DNA from: Micrasema longulum
Taxonomy: Eukaryota > Arthropoda > Insecta > Trichoptera > Brachycentridae
Assembly: GCA_022494885.1 (NCBI GenBank)
Contig: JAGVSM010003511.1
Coordinates: forward strand, 29,965-93,964
DNA: 64,000 bases
Reading direction: 5' to 3'
In this document: piece by piece, positions 1 to 11,037 of the stretch
How the letters are laid out: every line of letters begins with the position of its first letter
Numbering within the stretch: the first letter of the stretch is position 1
Position numbers and translations under genes: made by a program
The notes under the pieces: generated by a model
The model's database searches: none
Told to the model about the DNA's origin: nothing
Seen by the model: the letters and a program-made list of their open reading frames with translations, nothing else

Positions 1-734
1 TGGATGCTCGATACCTTCGACCTCGGGACTGTAAACAAGGCCTGCCCTCTCGCAATACGCGTGTTCGAAGAAAACAGAGAACGTTTGATTTTAGGTAAAC
101 TAATTGACGTTATGGTTTTGAGTGTCAATCCTGGAATTAATGAAAGGAGTAGGGACTTACGGTTTCCTCCCTTTGGCACTGGTCCAGAAAGACACCGTTA
201 TCGTTTGCACTGGTCACTTTGCACGTTTTCTTATTTGTTGGTGATTCGAAATCACTGTCACGCTCGCGGTACGGTTTTCGCTGTTGTTCGCGGTGCGGTT
301 TTTTTGTTGTGTGTTGTCACGCGTTGCTTTCTTGACTCGCCGTCAGGGAGAAGTAGGTATATTGGGATTCAAAACAAGGACCACCGGAATCAAAGGAAGG
401 AATGGCTTGACACTTGAATAAAAGAAAATGAATCCGAAACAGGAGGGGTAGGTTTGATACAAAAAATAGGTACATTTATTCTTCCCACGCTACATTTTGA
501 GATTCACGCGTTGAAGCATATGGTTTTCAAGTGCATACGATAAACGACCCTTTTTTAATAAAAATACATGATTTTTGTATTCCATAAGATGTTAATATTG
601 ATTTCAAGGGATGGTTAAGTGCCAAATGCATCAAAACTCTGGGTATATTTCATCTTGTGGAGAACGTTATTTCTACCACAAGCTTACTAAATACAAAATG
701 TGCCCTATGTAGGTGGTTAATCCATAACACAATC
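1..734. other. unrecognised sequence
   Basis: An open frame of 137 codons runs from about 4 to 417 on the plus strand, but its composition and predicted protein resemble nothing I know, and I do not call it a gene. The rest is AT-rich and shows no repeat found elsewhere in the window. Confidence 0.3.
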
Positions 735-1144
735 ATCCGATTAAAGTCAAATATGGGCCATTCTATTTTATAACTTATGGCCGACAAGAATCCAACTTTA
801 TAATGCCTCTCTCGTATAAGGCCTTGTCCCTATTAGCAAAAAACTCGGACAAACAATGTTCACAGGCCTCTATTGAGGCCAAATTTGTACCCCCAAGCGC
901 GTTGGCTATAGACAGGAACAGGTGGTAGTCACTTGGTGCCAGGTCCGGACTATAGGATGGATGCATAAGAACTTCCGATCCGAGCTCCCGAAGCATCTGG
1001 CGCTTCATCAAAGATGTGTGCGGTCTGGCGTTGTCCTGATGAAACACGATTCCTCTCCTATTCACCAATGCTGGTCGCTTCTGCTTCTTTCTGATCACCA
1101 GCTTCAAACGGTCGAGTTGTTCAGTTTAGCCATAGGGGAGCAGC

Positions 1145-2502
1145 CAGTGGCGAGCGGTAAGTTTTTAAATTGGTAAGCTATGAAAATTCTGATAAAATGT
1201 CCATAGCGGTATTATGGCATATAAAAAACAAGTCTGTTTTATATTTAATAAATAATTCCTAACAAATGGCTCCAGCGGCTAATAGTTTCAGTAAAAATAT
1301 TTTCTAATGTAGCACAAACATTTGATTTAAAAAATACAATTTAAAAAAACATAATTTCAAAAAAAAATGGAACCCCTATGGATTCGAACCCCCGCCTACG
1401 TCATTTGAAAGCAACGACCCATCCGCGCAGCTATTTCGCATTTTGGAATAAGTGTCGAAAAAGTAATTAATAAACTGAATAATTCATTAGCGCATCTTTG
1501 GTTAAGTCAGACTATTATAACTTGTCTTGAAATAAAACACTATTTCTTAATAAATGATAATGATTAAATAATTTTAAAGCATTCCTTACCGAGTACGATA
1601 GTTCACCAAACAAAACATAAATTACGTTTTAAGAATCATTGTTTTATCGACTTTTATATCACATTATTATTCACAAAACGACATAAGTTATACATATTAT
1701 AATTCTTCATATATATTTATTTTTAACACTATACACTAGTAACGTTTTTATCATAACTCTAACTAAATTTTAAAAGTTTAAATAGATACTGAAGAATAAC
1801 CTACAATATTCAACTGTCATCGTATGCACAAAAACGAATTACAATTAAAAAACAATAAGCGAATCTTTGTTTTTTAAAACCCACTCAAGGATTTATACTA
1901 TGTTATAGATTAAAATATCAATTCGTTTCGATTAAAATATCAAAATATTTATTTATTTTAAAGCAAATTTACTTTCAAACCACCGAAACATAAGTATGCT
2001 AAATTACTTACTTATTATTGTAACGACATACAAAATATATTCGTTATCTCTTTCTTACACATAACGAGTGCGTATATTGTCACCTCCCTTAGACTGTCGT
2101 AAGCCAAATTGATGTATTTGAAAGAATACTAGCCCTTATGAAAAAGTATTGAAAGACTAAATTGCATTAATGAAAGCTGCAAGATTTTACTGTAATCGCA
2201 TGTGTAATTTTTCGAACAAGATTCTAAAGTTTTAGTTTAAGACGTATTTGAATAAGTGATTTTAAAGTGAGCAGAGTAATCTCGTGTAATCCGGTAGTTA
2301 TAATTTTGGCCAATAGAGGCGCAACTGGTCGCTGTATGGAATAAAGGAATATGATATAAATTTAATAACCAAAGAAAAGTAATATATTTTTTTGGTGATG
2401 TGTTTTTTCCTAATAATACTACAGTATTATAAAACATTACTTACGATGTAAAAAAAAAATGGTAATCTGCATGTAATCGATTATAAGGAGCATTCGCCCC
2501 TG
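1145..2502. mobile_element. hAT-D element copy 1, non-autonomous, perfect 8-bp target duplication
   Basis: The element is bounded by CAGTGGCGA on the left and TTCGCCCCTG on the right, which are inverted CAGxGGCGA termini typical of hAT transposons. It is flanked by the identical 8-bp duplications GGAGCAGC at 1137-1144 and 2503-2510. It sits inside the mariner pseudogene. The 1,358-bp interior is AT-rich with no transposase frame, so it is non-autonomous. Two more hAT-D copies lie at 12087 and 15743. Confidence 0.88.
1366..1441 (-). repeat. tRNA-like pol III promoter segment inside the hAT
   Basis: On the minus strand TAGCTGCGCGG (A-box-like) is followed about 35 bp later by a perfect B box, GGTTCGAATCC. 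The spacing fits a tRNA or a tRNA-derived SINE head. No matching SINE body is evident downstream. It may be a decayed tRNA, a SINE head or a captured tRNA; I did not fold it. Confidence 0.45.
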
Positions 2503-2927
2503 GGAGCAGCTCATAGTAGAGTATTCCCTTCCAATCCCACCAAACACACAGCAATACCTTCCTGGCCGTCGTTTCTGACTTGGCCACGGTCTGGGCTGCT
2601 TTGTTGGCTTTCGACTACGATCTCTGTCGCTTGACATTGTCGTAAGTGAGCCACTTTTCATTACCAGTCACCATCCGCTTCGGAAATGGGTCGATTTTGT
2701 TGCGATTCGCAGATGGGAATTCGGTCCATGAGGTTTTTTTGCGTCAGCTCGTGTGGCACCTAAACATCAGGCTTTTTAGTAATCCAGCCTTCTGCAAAAG
2801 AAAAAGAAGCGTTTGTAGTATACATTCACACTATAACAACGCCGTATCGTATGATCCGATGTGACCAAAAATAAACGAGATTTACTAAGTTGGAAAAAAC
2901 GGGCGCGAAATATATAATGGCGGCTAC

Positions 2928-3103
2928 GGCGGCCTCCGTGGTGTAGTGGTCAAGACGCTTGACTCACGCACGGAAGGTTCCGGGTTCGATTACCGGTGAG
3001 AACACAAAAAATTAAAACTGTGATTTTTCTCAAGCCTGGGTGCTCTGTGATGTAATTCACCACTGTAATTAGGCCTCCTGGCCTGTTGTGGTGCAAAAAA
3101 AAA
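2928..3103 (+). repeat. SINE-2 copy (tRNA-derived)
   Basis: The head reads GGTGTAGTGGTCAAGACGC (A box region) and GGGTTCGATTACC (B box), followed by a body ending TCCTGGCCTGTTGTGGTGCA and an A-rich tail. A second, roughly 90% identical copy is at 42743-42916. Confidence 0.8.
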
Positions 3104-3229
3104 TGTAAAAAATAATTACTTTTTCCCCAATAAAAAACACGTTAATTTTTCTAAATACTTTTACTTTTTGATTGAAATACAAGTATTATAATTATAATTA
3201 ATATTTCTCTAAAAAAATAGCAGAATCAA

Positions 3230-3608
3230 CAGTGAATGACCACTACTACCCCAGTAAACATAATACTCGGATTTAGTAACATCATAACATTATAAAACAC
3301 CCTAACACATTAGAATATGGACATATTCAAAGAATTGCATAAGAAATAGCATCAAATAAAAACTTACCACACCTTTCCTTATAAAAACACTATCAATATC
3401 AGAACAATAACGGGAAGACGCACTATTACCTTTTGACAACTCACAGTTCAAAACTGATAGATTTCTTTCTTACCAAAATATGTGTCCGCCTACTGCTTTT
3501 GTCATAGTTTCTAGTGATAAAAGTATTTTGACCAGACACATGTAGCAATTCTTAATTTATCGTGTTTTATTAACCAATGGTTATTTACTGGGGGGTGGTC
3601 ATTTACTG
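3230..3608. mobile_element. MITE with long terminal inverted repeats
   Basis: Left end CAGTGAATGACCAC at 3230 and right end GTGGTCATTTACTG ending at 3608 are inverted and extend, imperfectly, for about 35 bp inward around a CCCCAGTAAA block. The 379-bp element has no coding frame. I could not define a convincing target duplication, so the superfamily is unassigned. Confidence 0.6.
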
Positions 3609-3648
3609 GTGCTTTGACCCTATATGATTTTTTTTTTAAAGTGAATAT

Positions 3649-4240
3649 ACAAGTCTAGACATTTGCAGGGCTCATGGCCTATCATTGGCTGGTTTATGTG
3701 GCCACTTTACACACAGTGTAACATTCACCGTTCTGCCAATGTTTAAAAATCCACATTTCCTAAACTCTTCCATCTGTTGACTTTTGTGAAGTAAAAGAGC
3801 CGAGATTCATCCGGCTGAACCAATTCACCTCCTAGGTAACGCTTGAAAACAGTTTTCCAATTTTTATACCAGTTGAATAAGCAAGTTAAAATCGGGTTGT
3901 GGCTGGTATTTTGGACTCATGGCTCAAAGGTTCGGGGTTCGAATTCCACTGCACCCCAACTTGATTGCCATTTTCTAATAGTGAGTGAGTTATTGACAAC
4001 TGGCTAAAAATGGCCCTCAAAATTAAATATTTGGGTAAATCTTAAGAACGCAAATATTTTATTTTTTTAAAAAAGATTCGAGTATGTCCAAATGTTTGAA
4101 GGCAGGCTGGATTTCCTCTCTAGGAAGTTATTTAAATTGGCCACTTAAACCAGACAATGACATGTCATAATCCCTGTAAATGCCTAGACTTCCATATTGC
4201 CTTCTCAAAAACGTTTTCCCTCTGTTACAACAAATTTATA
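3649..4240. repeat. family A copy, split by SINE-3
   Basis: 3649-3890 carries the A and B blocks (CAGGGCTCATGGCCTATCAT, GTGGCCACTTTACACAC, CATCCGGCTGAACCAA). After the SINE-3 insertion, 4075-4130 carries the C block (GAGTATGTCCAAATG...GGCTGGATTTCC), and 4131-4240 carries an inverted A block. Many copies occur throughout the window. Confidence 0.75.
3893..4070 (+). repeat. SINE-3 copy (tRNA-derived)
   Basis: The head GGGTTGTGGCTGG and B-box-like GGTTCGGGGTTCGAATTCC is followed by a body CCCCAACTTGATTGCCATTT and the end block AAATATTTGGGTAAATC. Other copies are at 30000, 34137 and 46558, all on the minus strand. Confidence 0.72.
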
Positions 4241-4439
4241 TCCAAATAATATTTATTACGTGCATGAAGTTTTTTACGAGTAGACATCTTTGAATTCAAA
4301 TAAGTTTATAAATATATTTTCCGATAAGTTTATATTTAACAAAAATATTTTATTCTGTTTTACTACATATACGTCACAATTATCATGTCGCGTTTTCGTA
4401 GGGATGTCTTTTTAAATAATTTCTTCTTTCAAGTTACAC

Positions 4440-4801
4440 AGGTGTTCTTTCAACCCTGTCACATCCAAAACCACGATCATCAGTATGAGAAAGAAGACAT
4501 ATTGGCACATTAAAATATCTTTTTAGAACGACTAAAATCTTTTTAAAAATATATAGAAAAAAACAAATGGTTGCTTACTTCTGCAGGGAAGAGGCGACAG
4601 GGGGGGGGGACGTGCAGTTCAGACTCTCCCCTCCCCTTTCTCGTTTCTCCCCTGCAGAAGTAAGCAACCATTTGTTTTTTTTTTACATTTTATTTTTTAT
4701 GATTTTAGTCGGTCTAAAAAAATATTTTAATGAACCAATATGTCTTCTTGCTCATACTGATCATCGTGGTTTCGGATGTGACAGGGTTTAAAGAACACCA
4801 T
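4440..4801. repeat. long inverted repeat (about 150-bp arms) around a G10 loop
   Basis: Left arm 4440-4588 and right arm 4650-4801 are inverted copies at roughly 90% by eye; the inner 30 bp (CAAATGGTTGCTTACTTCTG) are identical. The 61-bp loop contains ten consecutive G at 4600-4609 followed by a C-rich stretch. It matches no other repeat in the window. The 74-codon frame across the right half is a by-product of the palindrome. Confidence 0.85.
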
Positions 4802-6025
4802 GTATATGAAAATATTTCTCCTCAATATCCACATTGATTATGAAAATAATATTTTTTTTATTTAAATCTTAAAGTAGGGCACACATATCATACATATTGT
4901 TATGTGTGTTCTAATAATAACATTGAAAATATATTTAATTTGTAAATTGTTTATCACATATGTCTTGACCATTATTTTAAATTTTGATATGTTTTTTTCT
5001 TCATAAATATTTTTTTCCATTTTGTAATACTTTTTAATTGCTTTAAATAAAATTGAATTTTGTGACTTTGCCTTTTTTCCTAAATGGAAGTCTAATTTTG
5101 TTCTTTTCTCTAGTATTGTGATCGTGTTCATGCTGGTTCCGATCAATTTTCTTCCAAAATTCTGTTTTTTAATTAGAGTTTATAATTTTATGAACAAATA
5201 TCAATTTTTGTAAATCCATTTCATGTATTTTTATCGGTATTCGTAGTATGCGATACTTTCCTATTGGATATACCCGTTTTTAATTTGATTATCCTGAAAA
5301 CTGAAACAATTAATTTCATAATTTTCACAATGGCATTATGTGCAGTAAATAATAGCTGAGCGACATCGCAACTAATTAGCACGAAATCGGGAGGACACGC
5401 TAACTGTTAGATACATTTGTGCTGTAATTTGGCGTAAACTTGCCTTGAAAGCGGAATAATATTTTTGGTCGCCCGAGAAGTGACTCATGCCAGCACTGGG
5501 TGACGTCATGCCCCCTCCCACTCTACTTAAATTAAGAGGCTTTTTACTGCTTACAAAATGGGCGTTGAATTTCATGACCGTACGATCTATACATACTGAC
5601 TTAACTGAGAACCGGAAGAGAAATGTTTTGATTAAATGACTTTATTGTCAATGTTCTTAGCTCAATTTATTTATTTATTCATTCAAAATTACAAAATTGT
5701 ATATTTATGAACTTATTAAGACTTTTTAGGCTATGCCCATGTCAAGCCACAATAAATAACAATAAAAATACATTGTAAATTTAAATAGATCAAATTATAA
5801 TGACATAGAATAACAATCTAGAAAACAAAGGTAAATGTAATAAATAATCAAATTCCAAAGAATACAATGCAAAAAAGATAATCAGAAATAATTTTTAAAA
5901 TATAAATTATACAAATTAAGAATCACACATAATCAAATATACAAAATCAACAAAATAATAGTAAAATATAGTGGTATTGAAAAAAACAAAAGAAGAGTAT
6001 CATTTAAATCAACAGAAAAAGAATG

Positions 6026-6030
<5 letters not shown>
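4802..6030. other. unrecognised AT-rich DNA
   Basis: No gene is seen. A TTTATTTATTTATT run at 5655-5760 resembles the reverse of a LINE 3' tail. Open frames of 67-94 codons here are low-complexity and unlike any family I know. Confidence 0.3.

Positions 6031-6064
<34 letters not shown>
6031..6064. repeat. (AT)n microsatellite
   Basis: About 17 uninterrupted AT units are visible. Confidence 0.95.
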
Positions 6065-6069
<5 letters not shown>

Positions 6070-6377
6070 CTTAATTGAAATGATAATTGAGATATGTATT
6101 CTAACTCACTCAATACTATAGTATGAAATAGGAGCAATAAATCATATGCCAAATAATAGTACGCACTAAATTAAATTAAACAAAAATACATAATGAAAAA
6201 AACATAAAAATAATCAATATATTTAAAAAGCAAATAAAAGGAAAAAGTATGAAAGCAGATTTGTAATTTTTTGCTAATCTCGAACTTTAAAATTATTTGA
6301 GTGTAAAAATTACTCTCTATTTAAGTCAATTAAAACCAAAATAGAGGTATTTCATTGTTAATGAAATGTATTCAAAC

Positions 6378-7125
6378 GTGAATTTTTCCACACATCCTCT
6401 TTTCAAAATAGATGGTACAGAAATTTCATTTATGACTTCAGTCAAAAACTTAGGTATTATCATTCATAAGCATTTAGGGTGGCACGATAAGGTTAACGAA
6501 GTTAGTCGTAAACTTTATAGCAGTTTGCACTCACTTCAAAGATGACAAAATTTCTTGCCAATTAATGTTAAGCAAACATTAGGTCCAGAGCTTACTTCTT
6601 CCACTCCTTGACTACGCGGATGTATGTTATCCAGATGCTAACTCTGAATTACTTGATAAGTTAGAACGATTGCAGAATATTTGTATTCGTTATATCTTGG
6701 ATCTTCGCAAATTTGACGACATAACCGAGTATCGCACGCAACTACACTGGCTCAGTATCAGGCATAGAAAAAACATTCACACTCTATCACTTCTTCACAA
6801 TATTTTAAATAATCCCACTTCGCCTGTTTATCTGAGAAAGTTCATCCAACCTCTTTCACAACACGGACTATTTCTTCGCACCCTTTTAATACCCTGCCAT
6901 AGCTCTAATTTTCTTGCCTCCTCTTTTACAGTAGTAGCCGCTCGATTGTGGAATAATCTACCCACTAGTGTTAGAGACGCCTCTTCTTTATTTACATTTA
7001 GAAAAATTTTAGAAAAATTAACAGATTGCTTTTTTTTTAACCTTACATTTGTGTTATTATTATATTTTTTCCCATCGTGCAACATTACGCGGCGACATCA
7101 CGAATGCGCGCGGTGAAAGTGGGGC
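6378..7125 (+). pseudogene. LINE reverse-transcriptase C-terminal remnant (CR1/Jockey type)
   Basis: The plus-strand frame reads IDGTEISFMTSVKNLGII and HLGWHDKVNEVSRKLYSSLH, meets a TGA at about 6543, and resumes with LQNICIRYILDLRKFDDITE, LHWLSIRHRKNIHTLSLLHN and ARLWNNLPTSVRD. These blocks are the usual end of a non-LTR retrotransposon polymerase. The 3' part (7040-7125, AACATTACGCGGC...ATGCGCGC) recurs at 59490-59580. It is 5'-truncated and broken by stops. Confidence 0.85.
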
Positions 7126-7309
7126 ATAGTGGAGGAATTTTTGTACAAGTCCGATGTATTCAAATTTGATTCTACGCTCCTTCTGGACTATTCTTAATTC
7201 TATGTTAATCAAATTATTAGAATATGGTATTAAGGACTAATAATTCTCTCTTTAGGAGTAATATTTTTTTTATTTTAACAACGGTTTTGGTTTGCGCTGG
7301 CAATTCTCG

Positions 7310-7389
7310 ACCTGAGCTGGTATTCCAAACGCTCTCACTGCCGTATTAAACTGTTTTCTCGTGCAGCGAAAGTGCTTTAGAATAGCACC
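7310..7389. repeat. family H palindromic MITE, degenerate copy
   Basis: CTGGTATTCCAAACGCTCTC followed by an inverted GAATAGCACCCC end. Better copies are at 18123 and 34508. As at 34508, it lies directly next to a family G element. Confidence 0.55.
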
Positions 7390-7390
7390 C

Positions 7391-8459
7391 CAGAAGCTTT
7401 ATCACAAATAACTAGACGTGATAACAATTTTTCACCATGGTTGTTTATCGTATTCGCGATCACAATGGAACATCCGTAAACACCTAATATTAAATGTCAA
7501 AATATTGACGTTTCGCGACGTATAATCCTGCTGCGCAATCACATATTTGAATTTCACCGGTGTAAATATGGAGAATATTCCAAAACTGCGATTTTTATTT
7601 ATTTAATTATTATTTATCACGCTATTTATTGCATTTAGCCGGCGGTTGGCGAGCCAAATGTCAAGAAAAGCAGTCGCCATAGTAATTGTAATTTAATATT
7701 ATCTTTTTTGTATTAGATACTCCTTACTATTTTGCAAATGCAATATATTGTATTATTTTTTATAGTAAACGCCGATTTTTCGCCAGTGAACTGTATTTAT
7801 TTACGAGGAAAACAAAAAACAAACCGACGTGAGCGTTGACTTAGAGATTACACACGCGTCGACTTATGACTGCAATAACTTAAGCGTGTTCATTATTTAA
7901 ATTTATTTCAAAAGAGAGGGAAAACATTTTTGAGAAGGGAATATGGAAGTCTAGGCATTTACAGGGCTTATGACCTGTCATTGGCTTGTTTAAGTGGCCA
8001 CTTTACACACTGTGTAACATTCACCATTCTGCCCATGTTTTAACATCCACATTTCCTCAACTCCTCCATCTGTTGACGTTTGTGAAGTAAAAGAGCTGAA
8101 ACCTTTATCACGTGGGTGAGATTCATCCGGCTGAACCAAATCACCTACTAGGCAACGCCTGAAAACAATTTTTATACTTCTTCTTTTACCAGGTAGTAAT
8201 TCAACAGTGTTTGATTATGTCCAAATGCTTGCAGACTGGCTGGATTTCCTCCCTAGGGAGTTGTTCATATTTAAATTTATTTCAACAGAGAGGGAAAACA
8301 TTTTTGAGAAGGGAATATGGAATGAAGTCTAGGGGGAAATCCAGCCAGTCTGCAGGCATTTGGACATAATCAAACAATGTTCATTATTGTTCATTGTGAT
8401 CGATCAAAAGCTTAGCATGTTTTTAGGCACGTTGATAGTTATTCGTGATTGAGCTGCTG
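7391..8459. mobile_element. family G (PIF/Harbinger-like) copy, split by family A
   Basis: The left end (GCTTTATCACAAATAACTAG) and right end (AGTTATTCGTGATTGAGC) are inverted termini. The inner block CATTTAGCCGGCGGTTGGCG...GCAGTCGCCATAGTAATTG is shared with the copies at 34610 and 50486. Family A occupies 7905-8383. No intact transposase is present. Confidence 0.65.
7905..8383. repeat. family A copy with A-B-C-A-C' order
   Basis: A block at 7905-8045, B block to about 8215, C block (GATTATGTCCAAATGCTTGC) at 8216-8265, then a second A start (CAGAGAGGGAAAACATTTTT) and an inverted C at about 8337-8380. It interrupts family G. Confidence 0.75.
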
Positions 8460-8849
8460 ATATAAATAAACACGTTTTCGCGTCACTACTTTTACTCTGT
8501 GGGGTGCGTCTATGTATAAATATGTTAATGCATAGCGCTGACTGATTCACAGGGAAACTTTATGCTTAACATGACTCGTTGTTCTACGATCCCGACGATT
8601 TGTAACTATATTACAATATATTACCCTACTTGGCCAAGACTTGGAAACGCCTGACTACACACTTTTTTAATGCCCAATAACGGGAGGACATAATAATTAT
8701 TTTAAACTTACAAACATAAGCTTCTCTCCTATCCTCACTTACCCCCGAAGTGATTCATCACATAGGAAGATTTCTGAGTGAGACATGGTAATATTATTGT
8801 GTTTTTTTTAAAATTATTATTTTTTATTGTTAACTTTTTAAAATCGTTC
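8460..8849. other. unrecognised sequence
   Basis: No frame, tRNA-like box or repeat shared with the rest of the window is visible. Confidence 0.3.
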
Positions 8850-9265
8850 TTATGTTGTTGAAATTCCACTCGTCAATGCGTTTTGAAGCTACAAGACTTT
8901 TTGTGATGTTAGCATATTATCATATTATGTAAATGTTATCAACTATCAAATATCTAAATTTAGTAAATGGGGTCTAGAATTTCAACCGTCTATGCGCTCA
9001 GTTGCTGCAAGACTTGTTGTTGTCTAACTTCTATTTTTAAATTTGCTTTATATATCGTTTTTTAAAATATCACTTAAACTCTAAATTTCACTGGCAAATA
9101 AAATAAAATAAAAAAATGTAAATAGGGGCTAGATTTCTTACTGTCCGTGCGCTCTGTAGCTGCAAGGCGTGCTGGGATATTTATTTATTTTACAGCGCCC
9201 TTGAGGTGATTTTCACAAAAATGGCGCTATATAAATTATCCAAACATATATATATATATATATAT
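8850..9265 (+). repeat. CR1-tailed retroposon with three stem-loop units
   Basis: Three diverged units at about 8850-8898, 8969-9016 and 9124-9177 carry a core like CGTGCGCTCTGTAGCTGCAA. They are followed by GCGCCCTTGAGGTGATTTTC and ATGGCGCTATATAAATTATC, then a (TA)n run at 9245-9265. The end block matches the 3' end of the coding CR1-like LINE at 20200. Minus-strand relatives are at 28781 and 39405. Confidence 0.75.
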
Positions 9266-9586
9266 TAACCTGTGAACCACAGTAGAAACGTACTAACTCT
9301 GCCTTTATCGTAAAGCCTTCTGAATCGATAGTATGGGAGAGCGCTATTACTTACTTCCCTTCCCAATTTTTCTTAGACGTAGTAGGTAACAAATGCACGC
9401 TAAAAGGGATAAAGACAAAACGGCCTGAATTTCGCTTTTTCTACTTCAGCCTACTTTTTGTGACGTGTCTTTTTGTTGTTGGGTAAATGAATGAACAAGT
9501 TTATCATCTGATTTAATTGTAAGCAATTAAAAATTGTATCAAATGAGGTGTTCAAAATGCAACATTTATAGACATTGAATATGTTT
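9266..9586. other. unrecognised sequence
   Basis: Nothing recognisable is seen. Confidence 0.25.
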
Positions 9587-9665
9587 CTTTTATGGGTGAT
9601 CCCGTGTGTGTTGGATCGATTTATTCCGACGTTTCAGCTACCATTGCAGGAGCCATCTTCAGGGT
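9587..9665 (-). repeat. single copy of the GAAACGTCGG box repeat (Penelope-like?)
   Basis: On the minus strand it reads CTGAAGATGGCTCCTGCAAT, GGTAGCTGAAACGTCGGAAT and a CCAACACACACGGGATCACC end. The same sequence forms the perfect palindrome at 59275-59448. The CTGAAGA...GAAAC layout resembles boxes found in Penelope-like elements; that assignment is inference. Confidence 0.5.
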
Positions 9666-9890
9666 AAACTGCGGTATATGCATTCTTAATCATTATTTTT
9701 CTGACTTTTAATTTTATGATTCCATTAAATAATATACTATATGTATATTATTTTATAGAACATACACATATTTCTTACTAATATAAATCACCTTAAAAGG
9801 TAGCTTTTTGTGTTTTTATTTTTCATAATTGATTTTTTGTTATTTTGTGTGAAATCCATGTCTGTCTTTATATGTAAAACATGTAAAAGT

Positions 9891-10540
9891 ATTAACAAAT
9901 TACAACAGGGATGGAGAATACCTTAAATAAGGGAACATGGAAGTCAAGGCATTTACAGGGCTTATGACCTGTCATTGGCTGGTTTAAGTGGCCACTTTAC
10001 ACACTGTGTGACATTCACCATTTTGCCTATGTTTGAACATCCATATTTCTTCAATTGTTTCATTTATTGATTTTAGTGAAGTTAAAGAGCCTTTATTGCG
10101 AAGAGATTCATCTGACTGAATTATTTCACATACTAGGCAACGCCTGAAAACAATTTTTTTTAATTTTTACACTTCTTCTTGGACCAGTTGGTTTCATTAC
10201 AATATTTGAGTTTGTCCAAATGTTCGTAGACAAAAGACTGGATTTCACCCCCTCGAGAGTCATTAAGATTGACAAATTGTGACAATTGTGTGACAATCCA
10301 AATGTTCGTAGACGGATGTTCAAACATAGGCAAAATGGTGAATGTCACACAGTGTGTAAAGTGGCCACTTAAACCAGCCAATGACAGGTCATAAGCCCTG
10401 TAAATGCCTTGACTTCCATGTTCCCTTATTTAAGGTATTCTCCATCCCTGTTGTAATTTGTTAATCTTAATGACTCCCGAGGGGGTGAAATCCAGTCTTT
10501 TGTCTACGAACATTTGGACAAACTCAAATATTGTAATGTA
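9891..10540. repeat. family A composite with a perfect 152-bp inverted repeat
   Basis: Arm 9891-10042 is identical, read by eye base for base, to the reverse complement of 10314-10465. A second inverted pair, about 10197-10275 and 10466-10540 (C block, AGTTTGTCCAAATGTTCG), differs at one position. The order is A-B-C-spacer-A'-C'. Confidence 0.9.
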
Positions 10541-11037
10541 AAAGTATGTTTTTTTTGTTTAATTTATAACGTATAACGTAATTTATAACGTAACGTATAG
10601 TTTAATAATAACAAGGCGTCAAATAAATAAATAAAGGTCGCTTAGTAACTATTTCTTATCCAATGTCGAGCCATAATGGGCAGAACAACGTAAGCGATAA
10701 TTTTAGCGAATTGCATTCTTTTAGAAAATTGTTCCTTATTGCTCCTTCCACTGGTGCTAAAAACATCATAGCTCTATAAAATTCACCTGCCACATTTAAG
10801 GATATTTATTTTTATTTATTAAAAGAAAACAACAGCCATTATAACAAAAAAATACAATATTTACAAATAAACCAAAATTAAAGGCCAATTATCGTTTTAA
10901 TTCACTCTTAAAAAATTAAAGTTGACATTATTTTTAAGCTAAGCAAAACATCGTAGAGTTACCGCCACTATCTTAAAACCGGAAGGTATTTTAACAATCT
11001 GGCTGTCATTTCAGTATTGGCAGGAACCAACCCTTAT
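10541..11037. other. unrecognised AT-rich DNA
   Basis: No coding frame or shared repeat is seen. An A-rich stretch at about 10800-10900 may be an old retrotransposon tail. Confidence 0.25.

Larger units (their letters stand above)
735..2812 (-). pseudogene. mariner transposase pseudogene, split by a hAT insertion
   Basis: Two blocks on the minus strand make up one mariner-type (DD34D) transposase. The first block (about 2812-2503) reads VPHELTQKNLMDR, then after a frameshift TGNEKWLTYDN and LLCVWWDWKG up to YYELLP. The second (1144-735) continues LLPYG, then HQDNARPHTS and HPSYSPDLAPSDYHLF. Removing the hAT element at 1145-2502 with one copy of its 8-bp target duplication joins the blocks exactly at LLPYG. 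The family normally has a catalytic Asp in TGDEKW; here it is Asn. The later two Asp residues, in HQDN and APSD, are kept. There are in-frame stops and at least one frameshift, and the N-terminal DNA-binding part is not recognisable, so this is a dead fragment. Confidence 0.88.

Noticed and set aside
4..417. 137-codon frame as a gene
   Set aside because: No recognisable motif, no splice or start context and no family resemblance.
6031..6064. AT run as a replication or regulatory site
   Set aside because: It is an ordinary dinucleotide microsatellite.
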